Assembly (NCBI GenBank): GCA_029879905.1
Contig: JAOUPN010000004.1
Span: 1-40,118, forward strand
DNA: 40,118 bases
Direction: 5' to 3'
Origin: Nitrospira sp.
GTDB taxonomy: Bacteria > Nitrospirota > Nitrospiria > Nitrospirales > Nitrospiraceae
This document shows positions 1-11,200 of this stretch, one piece after another (position 1 is the stretch's first letter; each line of letters begins with the position of its first letter). A model generated the notes under the pieces. The model worked only from the letters and a program-made list of their open reading frames with translations. It was not told where the DNA came from and did not search any database. Position numbers and translations under genes: made by a program.

Positions 1-578
1 ACTGCGTTTGCTGCCATGAATCCCGACCAGTCGGAATGATCATGTGTGTGCTCGATCAACTGCGCCATCTCCCCATTCTTCTTGGCGTACAGGGAGAACA
101 ACCGCTTCGACTCCCCATACCCATCCAACCGCTTGTAGGCGTGAAGCTGCACCGAATGCACAGGCCTCGGGAGTCCGGTCTTGAGATCGATCAAGCAGAC
201 CTCACTATCTAGGAGGCATTCGGTATCCGGTTGGCCGGCTGTCCGGATCTTCACGTTGAGTGACTTCTGTTCGACCTTGCGCGGCTGCGGCTTCCGACTC
301 TCTACCCACCGCGCCATGCTGTCGAAGTAGAGCCCTAACATCCCTGGCGGTCGCGTCGGCCAGAGGCACCCGTCGAGTCCAGCCACATGAAACAACATCT
401 GCGCAAAGTACAAATGGAGCTTCTCCCCCCGCATCCCCGCTGCGGCCAGGACCGCAGGCGGAACCCCAGAGAACGCGAATGGATCAAGGATTGCCAGGTG
501 TTCCGACACCGAAAAGAACCGATTGCGGTTCTCGTCTTCATACTCCCCGGTGCGGCCTCTGGTGACCGTCAGCTTCAC
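1..578 (-). CDS. PD-(D/E)XK (RecB-like) nuclease, partial (C-terminus outside window)
   Basis: This frame is open from a GTG at 578 to the window edge and is absent from the ORF track because it starts with GTG and is cut off. The GTG overlaps the stop of the upstream coiled-coil gene as GTGA, so translation is probably coupled. The protein starts MKLTVTRGRTGEYEDENRNR. Around residues 130-155 it carries a typical PD-(D/E)XK core: a Cys/Leu-rich strand with E, then CLIDLKTG, then SVQLHAYKRL, matching the E/D-x(n)-D-x-K strand and the QxxxY helix of RecB/Cas4/lambda-exonuclease-like nucleases. Family members process DNA ends in phage recombination or replication, often beside an annealing protein. 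The neighbouring coiled-coil gene fits such a module, but no RecT-like gene is visible here. The family is inferred from motifs; the exact role is open. Confidence 0.62.
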   Translation of the reverse strand, partial: MKLTVTRGRTGEYEDENRNRFFSVSEHLAILDPFAFSGVPPAVLAAAGMRGEKLHLYFAQMLFHVAGLDGCLWPTRPPGMLGLYFDSMARWVESRKPQPRKVEQKSLNVKIRTAGQPDTECLLDSEVCLIDLKTGLPRPVHSVQLHAYKRLDGYGESKRLFSLYAKKNGEMAQLIEHTHDHSDWSGFMAANA

Positions 579-1723
579 GCCCGTTTCCCTCCCACCGTCT
601 TCTTCGCCTCTCGCGCAGAGAGTCCAGGCACGATATGATTGCCCTTCACATCCCGCACCGCTGCCGCAATATCGAAGACCCAGTATTTATCGAACTCCGG
701 CTTCTTGAGTTCTTCGGGGATACATTTATCGGTCCGCATGAACTCGTCATACTTCCGCTTGATGGGATCTTTATACACCGGCGTGCCATTCTCCCAGCAG
801 GTCACTTCTTGCACGGTTCGGGTGCTCACCTTGGCCCCACTCGCCAGGGTGCGGACAGTGGAGAGGGTGTTGAATTGAATCTCAGGAGAAACAACGGACG
901 CTTCGGAGGCCACCAGATCAGCTTTCACTTCGAGCCGATTGGCTTGGCTTTCGAGCTTCGCTTGCGCGGCCAATGACGCCTTCCGGTCCTCTTCTTCTTT
1001 TTGGATTCGAGCGGCTTCCTCGGCTTTTGCTTGCTCCGCCTTCTGCCTGGCCTCCTCTTCGGCTCGCTTTGATTCTTCGGCCAGCCGCTTCGCCTTCTCC
1101 GCTTCGCGCACATGGCCCTCTCGAATCGCCCTTTGTGCGGCTTCTGCATCGGCAATGGCCTTGAGCCGTGCGGCTTCAATCGCGGCTTCAGCTTCGCGCC
1201 GTTTCCGCTCGGCCTCTTGCTTCTCCATCTCCGCCTTGATTTCCCGCTCAATCCGCTCCGTCTCTAACCGTTCCGCCTCCTGCCTCGCTCGCTCCGCTGC
1301 TTCGCGTTGTTCCCGTTCCTTCCGTTCCTTCTCGGCCCGAATCCGCTCGGCCTCGGCTGCGGCTTTACGATTGGCTTCCTCAATCTGCCGTTGTTTCTCT
1401 AGAAGGTACTGGCTCCGCCTTCCATCCATCGCCGAGACGAGTTGCGAGGCTAGCGTGCTGATGTTCCGCACCGAATCATTCACCTTTCGCACAAACGTGT
1501 TATGAGGCCGCACGAGCCCATCACGGTAGTCGTCTAAGTCTTTGGAGACTTGCTTGATGCCGGCAATGAAGATCACCGCCGCGCCTTCACCGACATCATC
1601 GGTTACGGTGATTTCGTGCGATTTCTGCTCTAGTTCTTTCACGTGCTGATCGAACTCCGCCAGCTTGACCTGGATGCCTGGATCAAGCGGGATCTCGTCT
1701 ATGAGGATCTCTGTCTCCATCAT
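575..1723 (-). CDS. Long alpha-helical coiled-coil protein, recombination-module neighbour
   Basis: This 382-residue protein has three visible parts. Residues 1-110 form an N-terminal domain with IDEIPLDPG and GIKQVSKDLDDYRDG. Residues about 115-255 are an almost uninterrupted Glu/Lys/Arg/Ala coiled coil (RIRAEKERKEREQREAAE and similar). The C-terminal domain of about 100 residues is compact and contains VQEVTCWENGTPVYKDP and KYWVFDIAAAVRDVKGN. It starts by ATGA overlap with the 83-aa gene and ends in a GTGA overlap with the nuclease, so it belongs to the same operon. Proteins of this plan are common beside phage exonuclease genes and may act as scaffolds or nuclease partners, but I recognise no named family. 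The opposite-strand ORFs here are mirror shadows of the repetitive coiled-coil codons. Confidence 0.85.
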   Translation of the reverse strand: MMETEILIDEIPLDPGIQVKLAEFDQHVKELEQKSHEITVTDDVGEGAAVIFIAGIKQVSKDLDDYRDGLVRPHNTFVRKVNDSVRNISTLASQLVSAMDGRRSQYLLEKQRQIEEANRKAAAEAERIRAEKERKEREQREAAERARQEAERLETERIEREIKAEMEKQEAERKRREAEAAIEAARLKAIADAEAAQRAIREGHVREAEKAKRLAEESKRAEEEARQKAEQAKAEEAARIQKEEEDRKASLAAQAKLESQANRLEVKADLVASEASVVSPEIQFNTLSTVRTLASGAKVSTRTVQEVTCWENGTPVYKDPIKRKYDEFMRTDKCIPEELKKPEFDKYWVFDIAAAVRDVKGNHIVPGLSAREAKKTVGGKRA

Positions 1724-1971
1724 GCCTTTCTCCTCTCAATAATAAAAGCCGGTCCGTTGTGCATGCCGTCGATCTTGCGGATATGGCATTCTCGCTCCAT
1801 CAAGAACACATTCGCCCCGGCCACGTTAAGGAAGACTACGCTACGATCACGGGTTACTACTGCCGTGCATTTCTCTGTGATGTCTTCCGGATGCTCCGGC
1901 GCCTCTGCTGCTCGCCGCCGCCGTTCGAGCTGCATCGCCGCCACGTCTGAGACACGGACGTTTCTACGCAT
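1720..1971 (-). CDS. Small hypothetical protein (83 aa) in the RHH-nuclease operon
   Basis: The product begins MRRNVRVSDVAAMQLERRRR and ends NGPAFIIERRKA. It overlaps the RHH gene at its 5' end by 8 nt and the coiled-coil gene at its 3' end by 4 nt (ATGA), which is strong evidence of a real, coupled gene. The first about 35 residues are helical and basic, and the second half alternates hydrophobic residues (TAVVTRDRSVVFLNVAGANVF), suggesting a small beta-rich fold. No catalytic motif is visible and I do not recognise the family. Confidence 0.7.
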   Translation of the reverse strand: MRRNVRVSDVAAMQLERRRRAAEAPEHPEDITEKCTAVVTRDRSVVFLNVAGANVFLMERECHIRKIDGMHNGPAFIIERRKA

Positions 1972-2125
1972 GTGTCACCTCCCGATGTGCGTTGAGCCAT
2001 CGGCGAATCTCTTCGCTCAAGCTCACGCCATTGCGTGCCGCCGACTCCTTGAGCCGATTCAATAGTGGCCCCTCGATCTTGACGCCAACATGCGTCTTCT
2101 TCGGTCGCTTCTTAGTGTGTGCCAT
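1964..2125 (-). CDS. Ribbon-helix-helix (Arc/CopG-type) DNA-binding protein
   Basis: The track starts this ORF at 2173. The ATG at 2125 is better because it is preceded by AAGGAGGG at ideal spacing and lies downstream of the promoter at 2152-2180. The resulting 53-residue protein has a basic tail (AHTKKRPKKTHVG), a short beta strand (VGVKIEGPLLNRL) and two helices including SLSEEIRRWLNAH, the layout of Arc/CopG ribbon-helix-helix repressors that bind DNA as dimers. It is the first gene of a four-gene operon. A palindrome over the -10 box of its promoter suggests autorepression, which is an inference. The fold call is from the pattern of strand, helix and conserved hydrophobic positions. Confidence 0.75.
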   Translation of the reverse strand: MAHTKKRPKKTHVGVKIEGPLLNRLKESAARNGVSLSEEIRRWLNAHREVTHA

Positions 2126-2151
2126 GACAGCCCTCCTTGTGAATGGCTCGC

Positions 2152-2163
2152 ATGATACATCAT
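2152..2163. promoter_or_regulatory. Possible operator palindrome over the -10 box
   Basis: ATGAT-AC-ATCAT is a perfect 5-bp inverted repeat with a 2-bp centre, and one arm is part of the -10 element. RHH dimers usually bind short palindromes of this type near their own promoter, so autorepression by the adjacent RHH protein is plausible. The palindrome is short and could be chance. Confidence 0.4.
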
Positions 2164-2180
2164 CGTGCAACACTTGTCAA
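2152..2180 (-). promoter_or_regulatory. Sigma70-type promoter of the RHH operon
   Basis: On the minus strand, TTGACA (2180-2175) is followed after exactly 17 bp by TATCAT (2157-2152), a full-consensus -35 and a 5/6 -10. The predicted transcription start lies about 20 nt before the RHH start codon and just upstream of its AAGGAGGG. It sits in the only gap of notable size downstream of the giant gene and gives the RHH-to-nuclease operon its own transcription. Confidence 0.75.
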
Positions 2181-2223
2181 ACTCGTGTAGCACTATGAAT
2201 TGGCGCGCACGGGGATAGCGAGG

Positions 2224-5200
2224 TTAGGGTTCGAGGTCGGCGAGGAGAGAGGGCTCGTGTTTCGTGAGCCACCCTTGCGAGGTTAGCTTACGCTTGAGTC
2301 CTGAACGACGCACTTCAGGGAGGATCTGCATTATCACGTCTTTGTAGTAGTCTTCGGCCCGATGGAGCGTGCGGAGCTCCTCGGCGTCGAGTTGCGCGAG
2401 GATCTTGTCCCGTTCTGCCCTGGTCATACCGGACAGCGGAGCTTTCGAGCGAAGCGATCGCTCAATGTCTTTATACATGAGGGTTTCACTATACCGCTTG
2501 CCATATTTCTCTTTCTCCATCTCGACGTACCGCTCGCGCCACGCGGCTTCCGCATCAGCGTCTTTATGCCGTAACGCCAACGACCAGTTATGGAGGGCTT
2601 CCCCGCGAGGGCTCCGCCAGAAGACAGCGTTCGAATCTTTGCCCATTCGCTCCAAGTACTTCCGCTCCGTCGTTTGCCACGAGTAGTAGGCCGCGCTCTT
2701 GGGGTCGGTCTTTTGCACGATGAGCCCAGAGAGGTCTTCGACGCCATAGAGGGGCTTCCCTGGCTTGCCCATCAACGCCTTAATTTCCGGCCCGAGGGTT
2801 GTTTGATAGCCCAGGTATTCCGCCCGGTCCTGGATTGGGCGCCAATGAAAGACGTCCGGATACGACGTTTCTCGCATGAACATCTCAGGGGGCATCTTTA
2901 CCAGTGGCGTGAGCCCTTGCCAGAGACGATTGACCGGGGCTTTCGCTGCGTTCTTCACCGCTTCCCCAATGGTGAGCCGATCGTGCATGATGTCGCCCAC
3001 CAGGCCAGGAAACTCATCCAACCCAAACCAGGAGAGCAGATCGCCCAAGGCGCCGATCCCCGCCAAGTACATGATCTTGCCTTCGGCATCCCGCCCAAAG
3101 AGGATATGCGGACGATTCGCGACTGTGGGGTTCGTCTGCTGTAATTCATCCTCGTCGTCTCCGAACATCAGATAGTTCCACGCTTGGAGCGTCGACCAGA
3201 AGAAGGCCAGCCGGATCATAAACGACGCACCATTTTTCCCTGTAATCAAGGCCCCTTTTGCCAGCGCCGTCCCGCCATGTCCCCCGTCTAAGGCGTTGCC
3301 GACGAGGCGCCCGTAACGGGTCGCGTTGACTTCCATCCACGAGAAGAAGGGGATCCAGAAGGCCCGGACGGTCTGCCCCGCTTCACTGATTCGGTCATAG
3401 GCCCCCAACAGTTCGTTGGAGAGCTTAAACGCCCGGTCGCGAACGTCTGGGATTGCGAGTACGGTTTCCTTCTTCGACGCGCCGAAGTTCTTGGGCACCC
3501 CGTTGTTCTCCTGCATCTGCTCCAAGTAAGAGAGATAGGCCGCATACCGCATGAGCCCTTCCCGGTAGTCCGTCGATAGCCGAGCGGCCTTCCAGTAGGT
3601 ATTCCAGGCTTTGGCCGGCAGGCCCAGCACCCCACCCTTACTCGCCCGATCAAGCGAGAGCTTGAAGGCTTTCAGTTCGTTCAAGTCGCCGAGTTCCTGA
3701 TACTGCATCGTGGTCCCGTAGCCCCCACGCTTCACCCATTCCTTCGCCTCGCCGGTCAAAACCTCCTCGCTGAACATGACCGGGAGCAGATCGCTCGCCG
3801 CTCGGCGGAGCTTCTTAAAGGCGCCAGGGTTCCCGACAAACATCGCGTCGGCGTCTCCCGTGAAGTTCCGAATGTTGTACCGTCCCCACTTCCGAGGCGC
3901 GATGAGCATCAACTGCTTCCAATGCCCTAGAAATTGTCGGTTCATGTCGACAAACCAGGAATGCTCTTTATGGGAGAGATCGTCGAGGGTCTCCTTCGCG
4001 TCAATGGGAATGACGTACTGCTCGCGTGGAGCCCCCATCGCTAAGACCTTCCGGAGCTTGTCCGCCAAGAGCCCAGCATCTTCGAGCATCGACTCCTGGA
4101 GCGCCTTCGCGAGTTGGGCCGGGATGGAGTCCGCCATATAAAAGACGTTCCCCTCACGTGGTTGCCAGAGGTCGTGCGTGTCGGGGATAAGCTGTTCCCA
4201 CGTGACTTTCTTTTTCCCGAGGAGTTGGTCGACGAAGACCTTCCGCTCATTGATCACCTTGAACACCCCTCGCGCTGAGAGGTGCGCGTCGTTCTCCACG
4301 TCTTCGGCAATCTCCGCAATCTCCGGGAGTGAGAGCCGATCGTCCTGGCTCAACTGCATGGCTTTCCGAATGCGGCTCATGTGCATCCCGAGCCGTTTCC
4401 GAAAGTCTTTCAAGGTAGCCGCCACGATCGCGGATCGGTCGCTCCCTTCATCGATGATCGCCTGAATTGCCTTATTGTTCTGGTCTTTGGCTTGGGCTTC
4501 GAGCGACTTTCGGATATTTAAGGTCTGGTCGACGCCCTTGATCACCTTCGCCACTTGGGTGTCGTAGACCATCTGCGCCATGACTTCGAACTCCGCTTGC
4601 ACATAGTTCGCGTTGATATCGGCGCTCGAGCCGTGCCGGGTCTGCAAGAACCCGCGCCCGGTCGGAGTGCGGATCTTCGATCCGGTCCCTTTCATCGCCC
4701 GTTCTCGGGCATGGTCTAAGACTTGGTGCCGAAAGTAGTCTTCTTTGGTCAGCTTCTTCGTGACATCAAACCCGATGTCGTTCATCGCGCCCTGGTACTC
4801 CTTCTTGAGCCGCTTCCAGAGCTGCTGCCGTTTCTCCCATGACTTTTGGACGGTCTGATCTAGGGAGATCGCCGCATCGAGGCTTTCCAGGTCGTCAGCC
4901 ACTTTCTCCGCCGTATACCCAAACGGCAGTTTTCGCCCGGCGTCCGCCTCGCGCTGGAGGTCAGCTAAGAGCGCCTTCCATTCGAGCTGGTCATACTGCT
5001 TGCGATTCAAGGGCTTCACGATTGCCGCCAGCTCCCGCTGAATCTCGTCAGCGGCAATTCCCTTGTACTTCTGGAGCTTCAACAGATCCGTCCGGAGCCG
5101 CGCAAACTGCGCCGTATCGGGAAGATTGGCAAACTCCCGCGAGATCAACCGCCACACATGGCCTAGATGTTCCTTGAGCTTGCCGGAGAGGGAGTCTTTC

Positions 5201-8200
5201 TGAATCCCGCGCTTCGCCGCCCGAACGCGCCGATCAATCTCGGGGTCCGCCGATTGAAAGCCGATGTCCTCGCGTGCCCGTTGCTGCCGGTAGGCCTCCG
5301 CGTCCTTGGCCGTCCCGGCTCCTCCTGCCAAGAGGGAAGCCGGAATGCTCCCGCGCTCGCTCTTGAGGATGTCGAGCGGCCCCTCGTCGTCCTTGCCAGC
5401 GGCTTCAGCAATCACGCCTTCGTCCCGCTTGGTGAGGTCGAGGGCCGTGTCGATCTGCTTAATCCGTGATTCGAGGGCCAGAATCTTCGCCTCGTGCTCG
5501 AAGGGCTTCTTCTGCTCTTCCAGCATGTCTTGCCGTTTCTTCTCCCAAATAAGGATATTTTTCTTGCCCTTGGCCATCAGGCTATCGAGCGCAGCAATCG
5601 CGTTCTCGAACCGTACCATGACGTTCTCAGGCTTCACCTCGTCAAGCATAAAACTGGTTGTGGTGAGGAGCCGATTCTCTCCCACGTAGAAATAGGCCGA
5701 GTTGTCGATATGGACGTTAAGGTGGAGCGAAAACCCTCTGTATGTGCCAATGCCAGGGTATCGGAGAATGTCTGATCGGCTCTTCGGGTTCGCGTCTAGC
5801 GCGTCTTGGATCATCCGAAGAACTGCTTGCCCAGCTTCGGTTTTGTCGGTATAGGCCGTTTTGTTAAGCGTGACCGTGAACGGATCTGCGGGATGTGCGT
5901 CCGCAATCTCCTCGGCCTTCTCAAACCGTGCAATCGAATCTTTCTCAAACTTGATCTGGTCTGGAATGGTGCGGAGTTCGTAGGCAATGCGTCGCTGTGT
6001 GTCTTGGTGTGCCGCACGCAGAAGCGAGAGCTTCCGCAATTCAATATCCTTATTGGCCTTTTCGAGCACCATGGGATTGCCTGACGCCACCGCCTTCATT
6101 TCCGCAAACGACATCACCGCCGTGTCCACGTCTTGAATCGTGCGGATGTTGGGATCGCCCTTCATGATCTGTGTAATCGTGCGGGCTTTGGCTTCCAGCG
6201 TGCCCCACATAAAGACATCGAAGCTCGGCGCCTCCGTGGCATAGTTGAAGACGGCAAACTCAAACCCGTCCGGATCCGCCCGATAGAGTTCGTTCCCCTG
6301 GCGAATGCCCCGTCCGTTCCGCTGGTGGATGTCACGCGGACGCCAGGGGGCATCCAGGTTATGCAGCGCCACCATCTTCTTCTGGACGTTCGTACCAGCG
6401 CCCATCTTCTCGGTGCTGCCGATCAAGACGCGGATCGTGCCAGCGTTGACATCCTCGAAGAGCTTCGTCTTCTTCTCATCCGTCTTCGCATCGTGGATAA
6501 ACGCGATTTCCTTTTCGGGAATCCCGCCACGGATCAACTTCTTCTTAATGTCTTGGTAGACGCTCCCGCGCAGCTGCTGCTCTTCCGCGAGCTCCACCTC
6601 CTCGTCCTGTGCCGCGCCGTCCTCAGTCTCTTTCTTATCCTTGGTGTCTTTCGCTTTAGGAGTCGAGAGATCCAGAAAGATCAACTGTGTTCCCTTCACC
6701 GTGGCCGAGTCCTTGTATTCCTGGACGACCTGCTTGACCATCGCTGCGACTTTCCCGTGTTTGTCTTCCGGTGCTCCTGGCACCCGGAGCCGCACATCGA
6801 GCGCCGCGTTCCGCCCGTCTCCGGTAATCTTAAGCATGTTGTCTTTGCGGGGATCGACGCGCCCGGTTTTCAAGGCCTCCGCTCGCGTAATCAGCGAGGC
6901 CACATAGGTCTTCAAGGCCTCGCTCGGGGGCACCGTCACATTGATCGGCTTGCCTGTCCGCAGTTTTGGCACGGGGAGTTTGAGGTCTTCGCCTGTCTTC
7001 ACGTCCATCACGCGCCGGAACATCTGCGTGAGCTCTGGGACATTCACGAATTCTGCAAAGCGGGTCTTCGGTCGGTAGCCGCTCCCGTCGGGGGACAACT
7101 CCAACGATGTGACGGTATTGCCGAATTGCCTCGCCCACGCATCGAAATGGGAGAGCCCTGCTTGTTCCAGTTCTCGCGGCTGGAGATAGCGTTGCATCGT
7201 AAAGACTTCCGCCATGCTGTTGCTGATCGGCGTCGCCGTGCCAAAGATCACCGCTCGCTGGTTCGTGAGCTTATTGAGATAGTTGGTTTTCAAGAACATA
7301 TCGTAGGAGCGTTGGCTTTCCGTGTTCGGCAAGCCGGCCACTCGCGTCATGCGCGTGGGGAACCACAGGTTCTTAAAGAGATCGGCTTCGTCGACGAGGA
7401 TCATGTCTACGCCGGTCTCTTCAAACGTGACTCCTTTATCCGCATTCTCTTCGATCTGAGCCTTCCGGGATTTCAGTTTCCCCTCGAAGCGTGCCTTCGC
7501 CTTCTCAATCTCCTTGATTATGTTCCGATTGCCTTGCTTATCGGCCTTCAGCTCGTGCAAATACTCGTCGAGAAGATCGATCTGTTCCTTCGCAAACGCT
7601 TCGAACGATTCATAGCTCATTGGGATTCTCGACATTTGCGAATGGGCAATGACCACGGCATCCCAGTCGCCAGTTGCAATCCGCCCCACGAGCCGACGCC
7701 GGTTCTCCGCCTTAAAGTCTTCCTTCGTCGCGGCCAACACCTTCGCCGCTGGGTAGAGTTCCAGGAACGCACCCCGCCAGTACTCCACGAGATGGTTCGG
7801 CACGGTAATCAGCGGCTTATTCGCCATACGGAGCCGACGAAACTCCATCGCAATCGCGATTTTCGTATAGGTCTTCCCGGCGCCTACTTCATGCGCCAAT
7901 AGTGTATTGCCTTCCTGGAGGGCTCTCCATACTCCGTTCTTCTGGTGCGGACGCAAAACAATCAACGGGTTACTGCCAGGGAGGGATAAGTGCGAGCCAT
8001 CGTGCTCGCGCACTCGGATATTGTTGTACTCGTCGTTATACTTCCGTGCCAGCCGATCCGCCCGGTTCTGATCCGCCCAAAGCCATTTCTGGAACTCGTC
8101 TTGAATAGCCTGCAGCTTCTCCCGTGCGGCGATGGTTTCCTTCTCGTTCACAATCCGTTTATCATCGGGCAGTGCGTCGTAAACCGTGGGCAATTTGGAG

Positions 8201-11200
8201 GCCAGCGCATCCTCAAGGAGACTGGTCGCCGTGGCTCGATCAGTCCCAAAGGTCTTCGTGTTCTTGACGTTCTGCATCCCGGCTGATGCCTTCACGGAAA
8301 ACGCGCCGACTACTGCGGAGTAATTCACCTTGACGTTATAGGTATTGATATCCAGGAGGTGTGCGATAAAGTCTCGGTAATCGTTGGCTGGAATCCAACC
8401 ATGGCCGAGCTTGACGGCAATCTGCTCAGGCTTGAGGTCTTCCGGAATGGCGAGCTTTAAAGACTCCACGTTCTCATTAAACCGCTTATCTGTCTTCGCT
8501 GCTTCCTCGGCCACGCGGAGCTTCTGCCGCACGTTCCCGCTCAGGTATTGATCGGCTGGCTCCCAGGTCAATCCTTCAGGGTTCTGATACACCAGCCCTT
8601 TCAGGTCTCGAATGAGTTCATGCTGTGGGCGCCCGGTCAAAGCTTGCATCTTATCCAGATCGATCCGCCCAGTTTCGTTCAGGCTGATGAGCATGGCCTC
8701 TTTCGGGGTGTCCGCCTTAGTCGCCGATGGCCGATACTCGATAATGCGCTTTGAGAAGATGTCGGCTTTGTTGGCCGTGTTCGCCTTTTTGTCGTAGTCC
8801 CGCTCCAGGGATTGCAGCGTTCCGTAGTCCGGATCGTCCCGGAACAAGGCTTTATTGGCGCGGCTATTTATAAAGCCAAACTTCTTCTGAAACCGGTCAT
8901 AGACTTTATTCAACTCTTTCCGCTGTGCCGCCATGAACGGAGCGCCAGTATCTTCGAGTTGTGATTTCAGCACGCTCTTGACTTGTTCACGAATGGCAAT
9001 CAAGCCCCTTGCCCGTTCGATGTCGGTCGCGGTCGCATCCTCGACTGGGACAAACTGCGTACTTCGCCGCACATACAGCGCATTGTTCTGGATCGTATAG
9101 GCCCCTTCCTTCACATCGTCGCTCGCCTCCAAGGCTTCCAGGAGACCGCGAGGCGTCGTGCTGACCGGTCGCGTTCTCGCCTGGTAGATGTCGGCCGGCA
9201 TCTTCCGAAAGGCGTCCGCCATTGCTGACGGCACGTTCCGCCCGTCTGGCTTGACCGTGACTTCCTTACTTCGATACATCGTACCTTCAAGTGAGAGCGT
9301 GCCCATGATGTGCTCAGGGTGCCGCACGAAGTATTCATTGATCGAGGCATCCCCGTCAGGCGTTGCCTGTGTCTCCGTCGTGGCCCACGCCTCTCCACCA
9401 GGGTCTTCGCCCTCCTGGCGTCGACGCAACACAATCACGTCGGTGGTGACATCCGTGTTCGCAATCGCTTTGAATTGGGTATTCGGAAGTCGGATTGCTC
9501 CAACAAGATCGGCACGTTTGGCGAGATAGTCTCGCAACTTCCCGTTGAGCTTGTCCATGGTGAACCGTGACGTAATGAAGGCCACGAGCCCCCCAGGCCT
9601 TACTTGGCTGATCGCTTTCGCAAAGTAGTAGTCATGGAGGGACAAATGCAGTTTATTGAGGTCTTGATTGTGCGCGTCGTGAGGCCGCACGTCGGCGAAC
9701 GGGACATTGCCCACGGCCACATCGAAGAACTCATTCGGGAGGGCCTGCTGTTCGTAGGCGCCTTCACGGACGTTCGCTCGTTGATAGAGTTGTGCGGCAA
9801 TCCGCGCACTGATCGAATCCTTTTCAATCGCCGTGCGCTGAGAGCGGCTTGCCATCTTGGCTGGCATCACGCCGAAGAAATGGCCGATCCCCGCACCAGG
9901 CTCGAGTACTCGCCCATGTGTAAATCCTAAATGCTCCAGGCCGGTATAGATCGATCGAATCGTGTCCGGATCGGTATAGTGCGCGTTGGGTGTGGAGGCG
10001 CGTGCTGAAGCGTACTCTTCATCGGTCAAGAGGTCTTCGAGTTCGCGGTATTCCTTCTGCCACTCGTGAGACCACTGGAAGGCTTGCGGGAGTCCACCCC
10101 AGCCAGTGTATTGCGCGAGCACCGCCTGTTCGGCAGGACTCGCTAGACGGCCTTCAGTTTCGAGTTGCTTGAGGAGCTTGATCGCGGAGACGTTGGCCTT
10201 GTACTTGGTCTTTTGCCCTGACGGGATGGTGTAGTCAGCGCCGATGGTGAAGTCGGTTCCAGCTGGCTGATCTGATCCTGATACGGCCTCATCGTCCCGC
10301 CCAGCGTCTTCACGTCCTCCTCGCTCGGCGGATAGATCTCGTTCTGAAGCATCTCTCTTGCCTCGCGGGGCTGCATCCCCTGTTCCTCGAGAAACGTCAG
10401 TTCCTCGTTGATCTCGGTCTGCTTGCTTAGGAGATACTTGTTGAGTTGCCCCTGGCTCTTCAAGGCTTGAAACTGGGTCGGTCGGTGCTCTTTCAGGTGG
10501 TCGTGGAGCGTCCACCCGAGGCTGTTGAGTCCTTTCATTGGCCACCTCCTCCGGTGTGGGGGGTACTGTCAGTGTATCACGTTTCGGTTCTTGTGCAAGT
10601 GCCTCGGGCGTAGTGGGTTGGGGTTCCGATTGTGGCAATAGACTCACCCCGATCGGCTTGCCGTCCTCGAGGGCTTGGTGCATCTTCGAGAGGATATTGT
10701 CGAAGAATCGTAGCCTCTTGGCGTAAGCTTCTCCCCCAACGAGGCCAGGTCCATCTGTGAAATGCTTCTTGAGTAGCCGAACCTTCTCGGCCCATTTCGA
10801 TTTCTCTTTGATCGTCTTCGCCTGATTAAAGGCTTTCTGTGCGTCTACGGCAGAGGAGCGGAGATCGTCAAAGTTGACTCCTGCTGGCGCCACAACCCCT
10901 GCCTTCTCTGCTGGCGCCTCCAGGGAGGGATGGGTGGGTTTGGCTGCCTCGACATTGCGAAGGTTGCGAAGGGTTGGATCGGACGGCTTCAGGATGACGG
11001 TCTGCCCGTTGGTCCGTGCGACTTCGATATTGCCGCCGCTGGACACGGTTCGCACAATGCCAGTGAGCTTCTTCCTGTCGTGCATCCACTCGACACGATC
11101 GTGCTTCGCGAAGTCTGAAGACGCAGGTTTCGCTACAGCTTCCTCTGGTGTAGGCTGAGCAGAAGCCTTCGGTGGTGTCTCAGCCTTCTCAGGAAACTGC

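Noticed and set aside
939-1505. 188-aa plus-strand Ser/Ala/Arg-rich ORF
   Set aside because: Mirror of the coiled-coil codons on the minus strand.
6133-7902. 589-aa plus-strand ORF inside the giant gene
   Set aside because: It mirrors the helicase codons in antisense, is rich in His/Arg/Leu without motifs, has no SD, and the minus strand carries intact helicase motifs.
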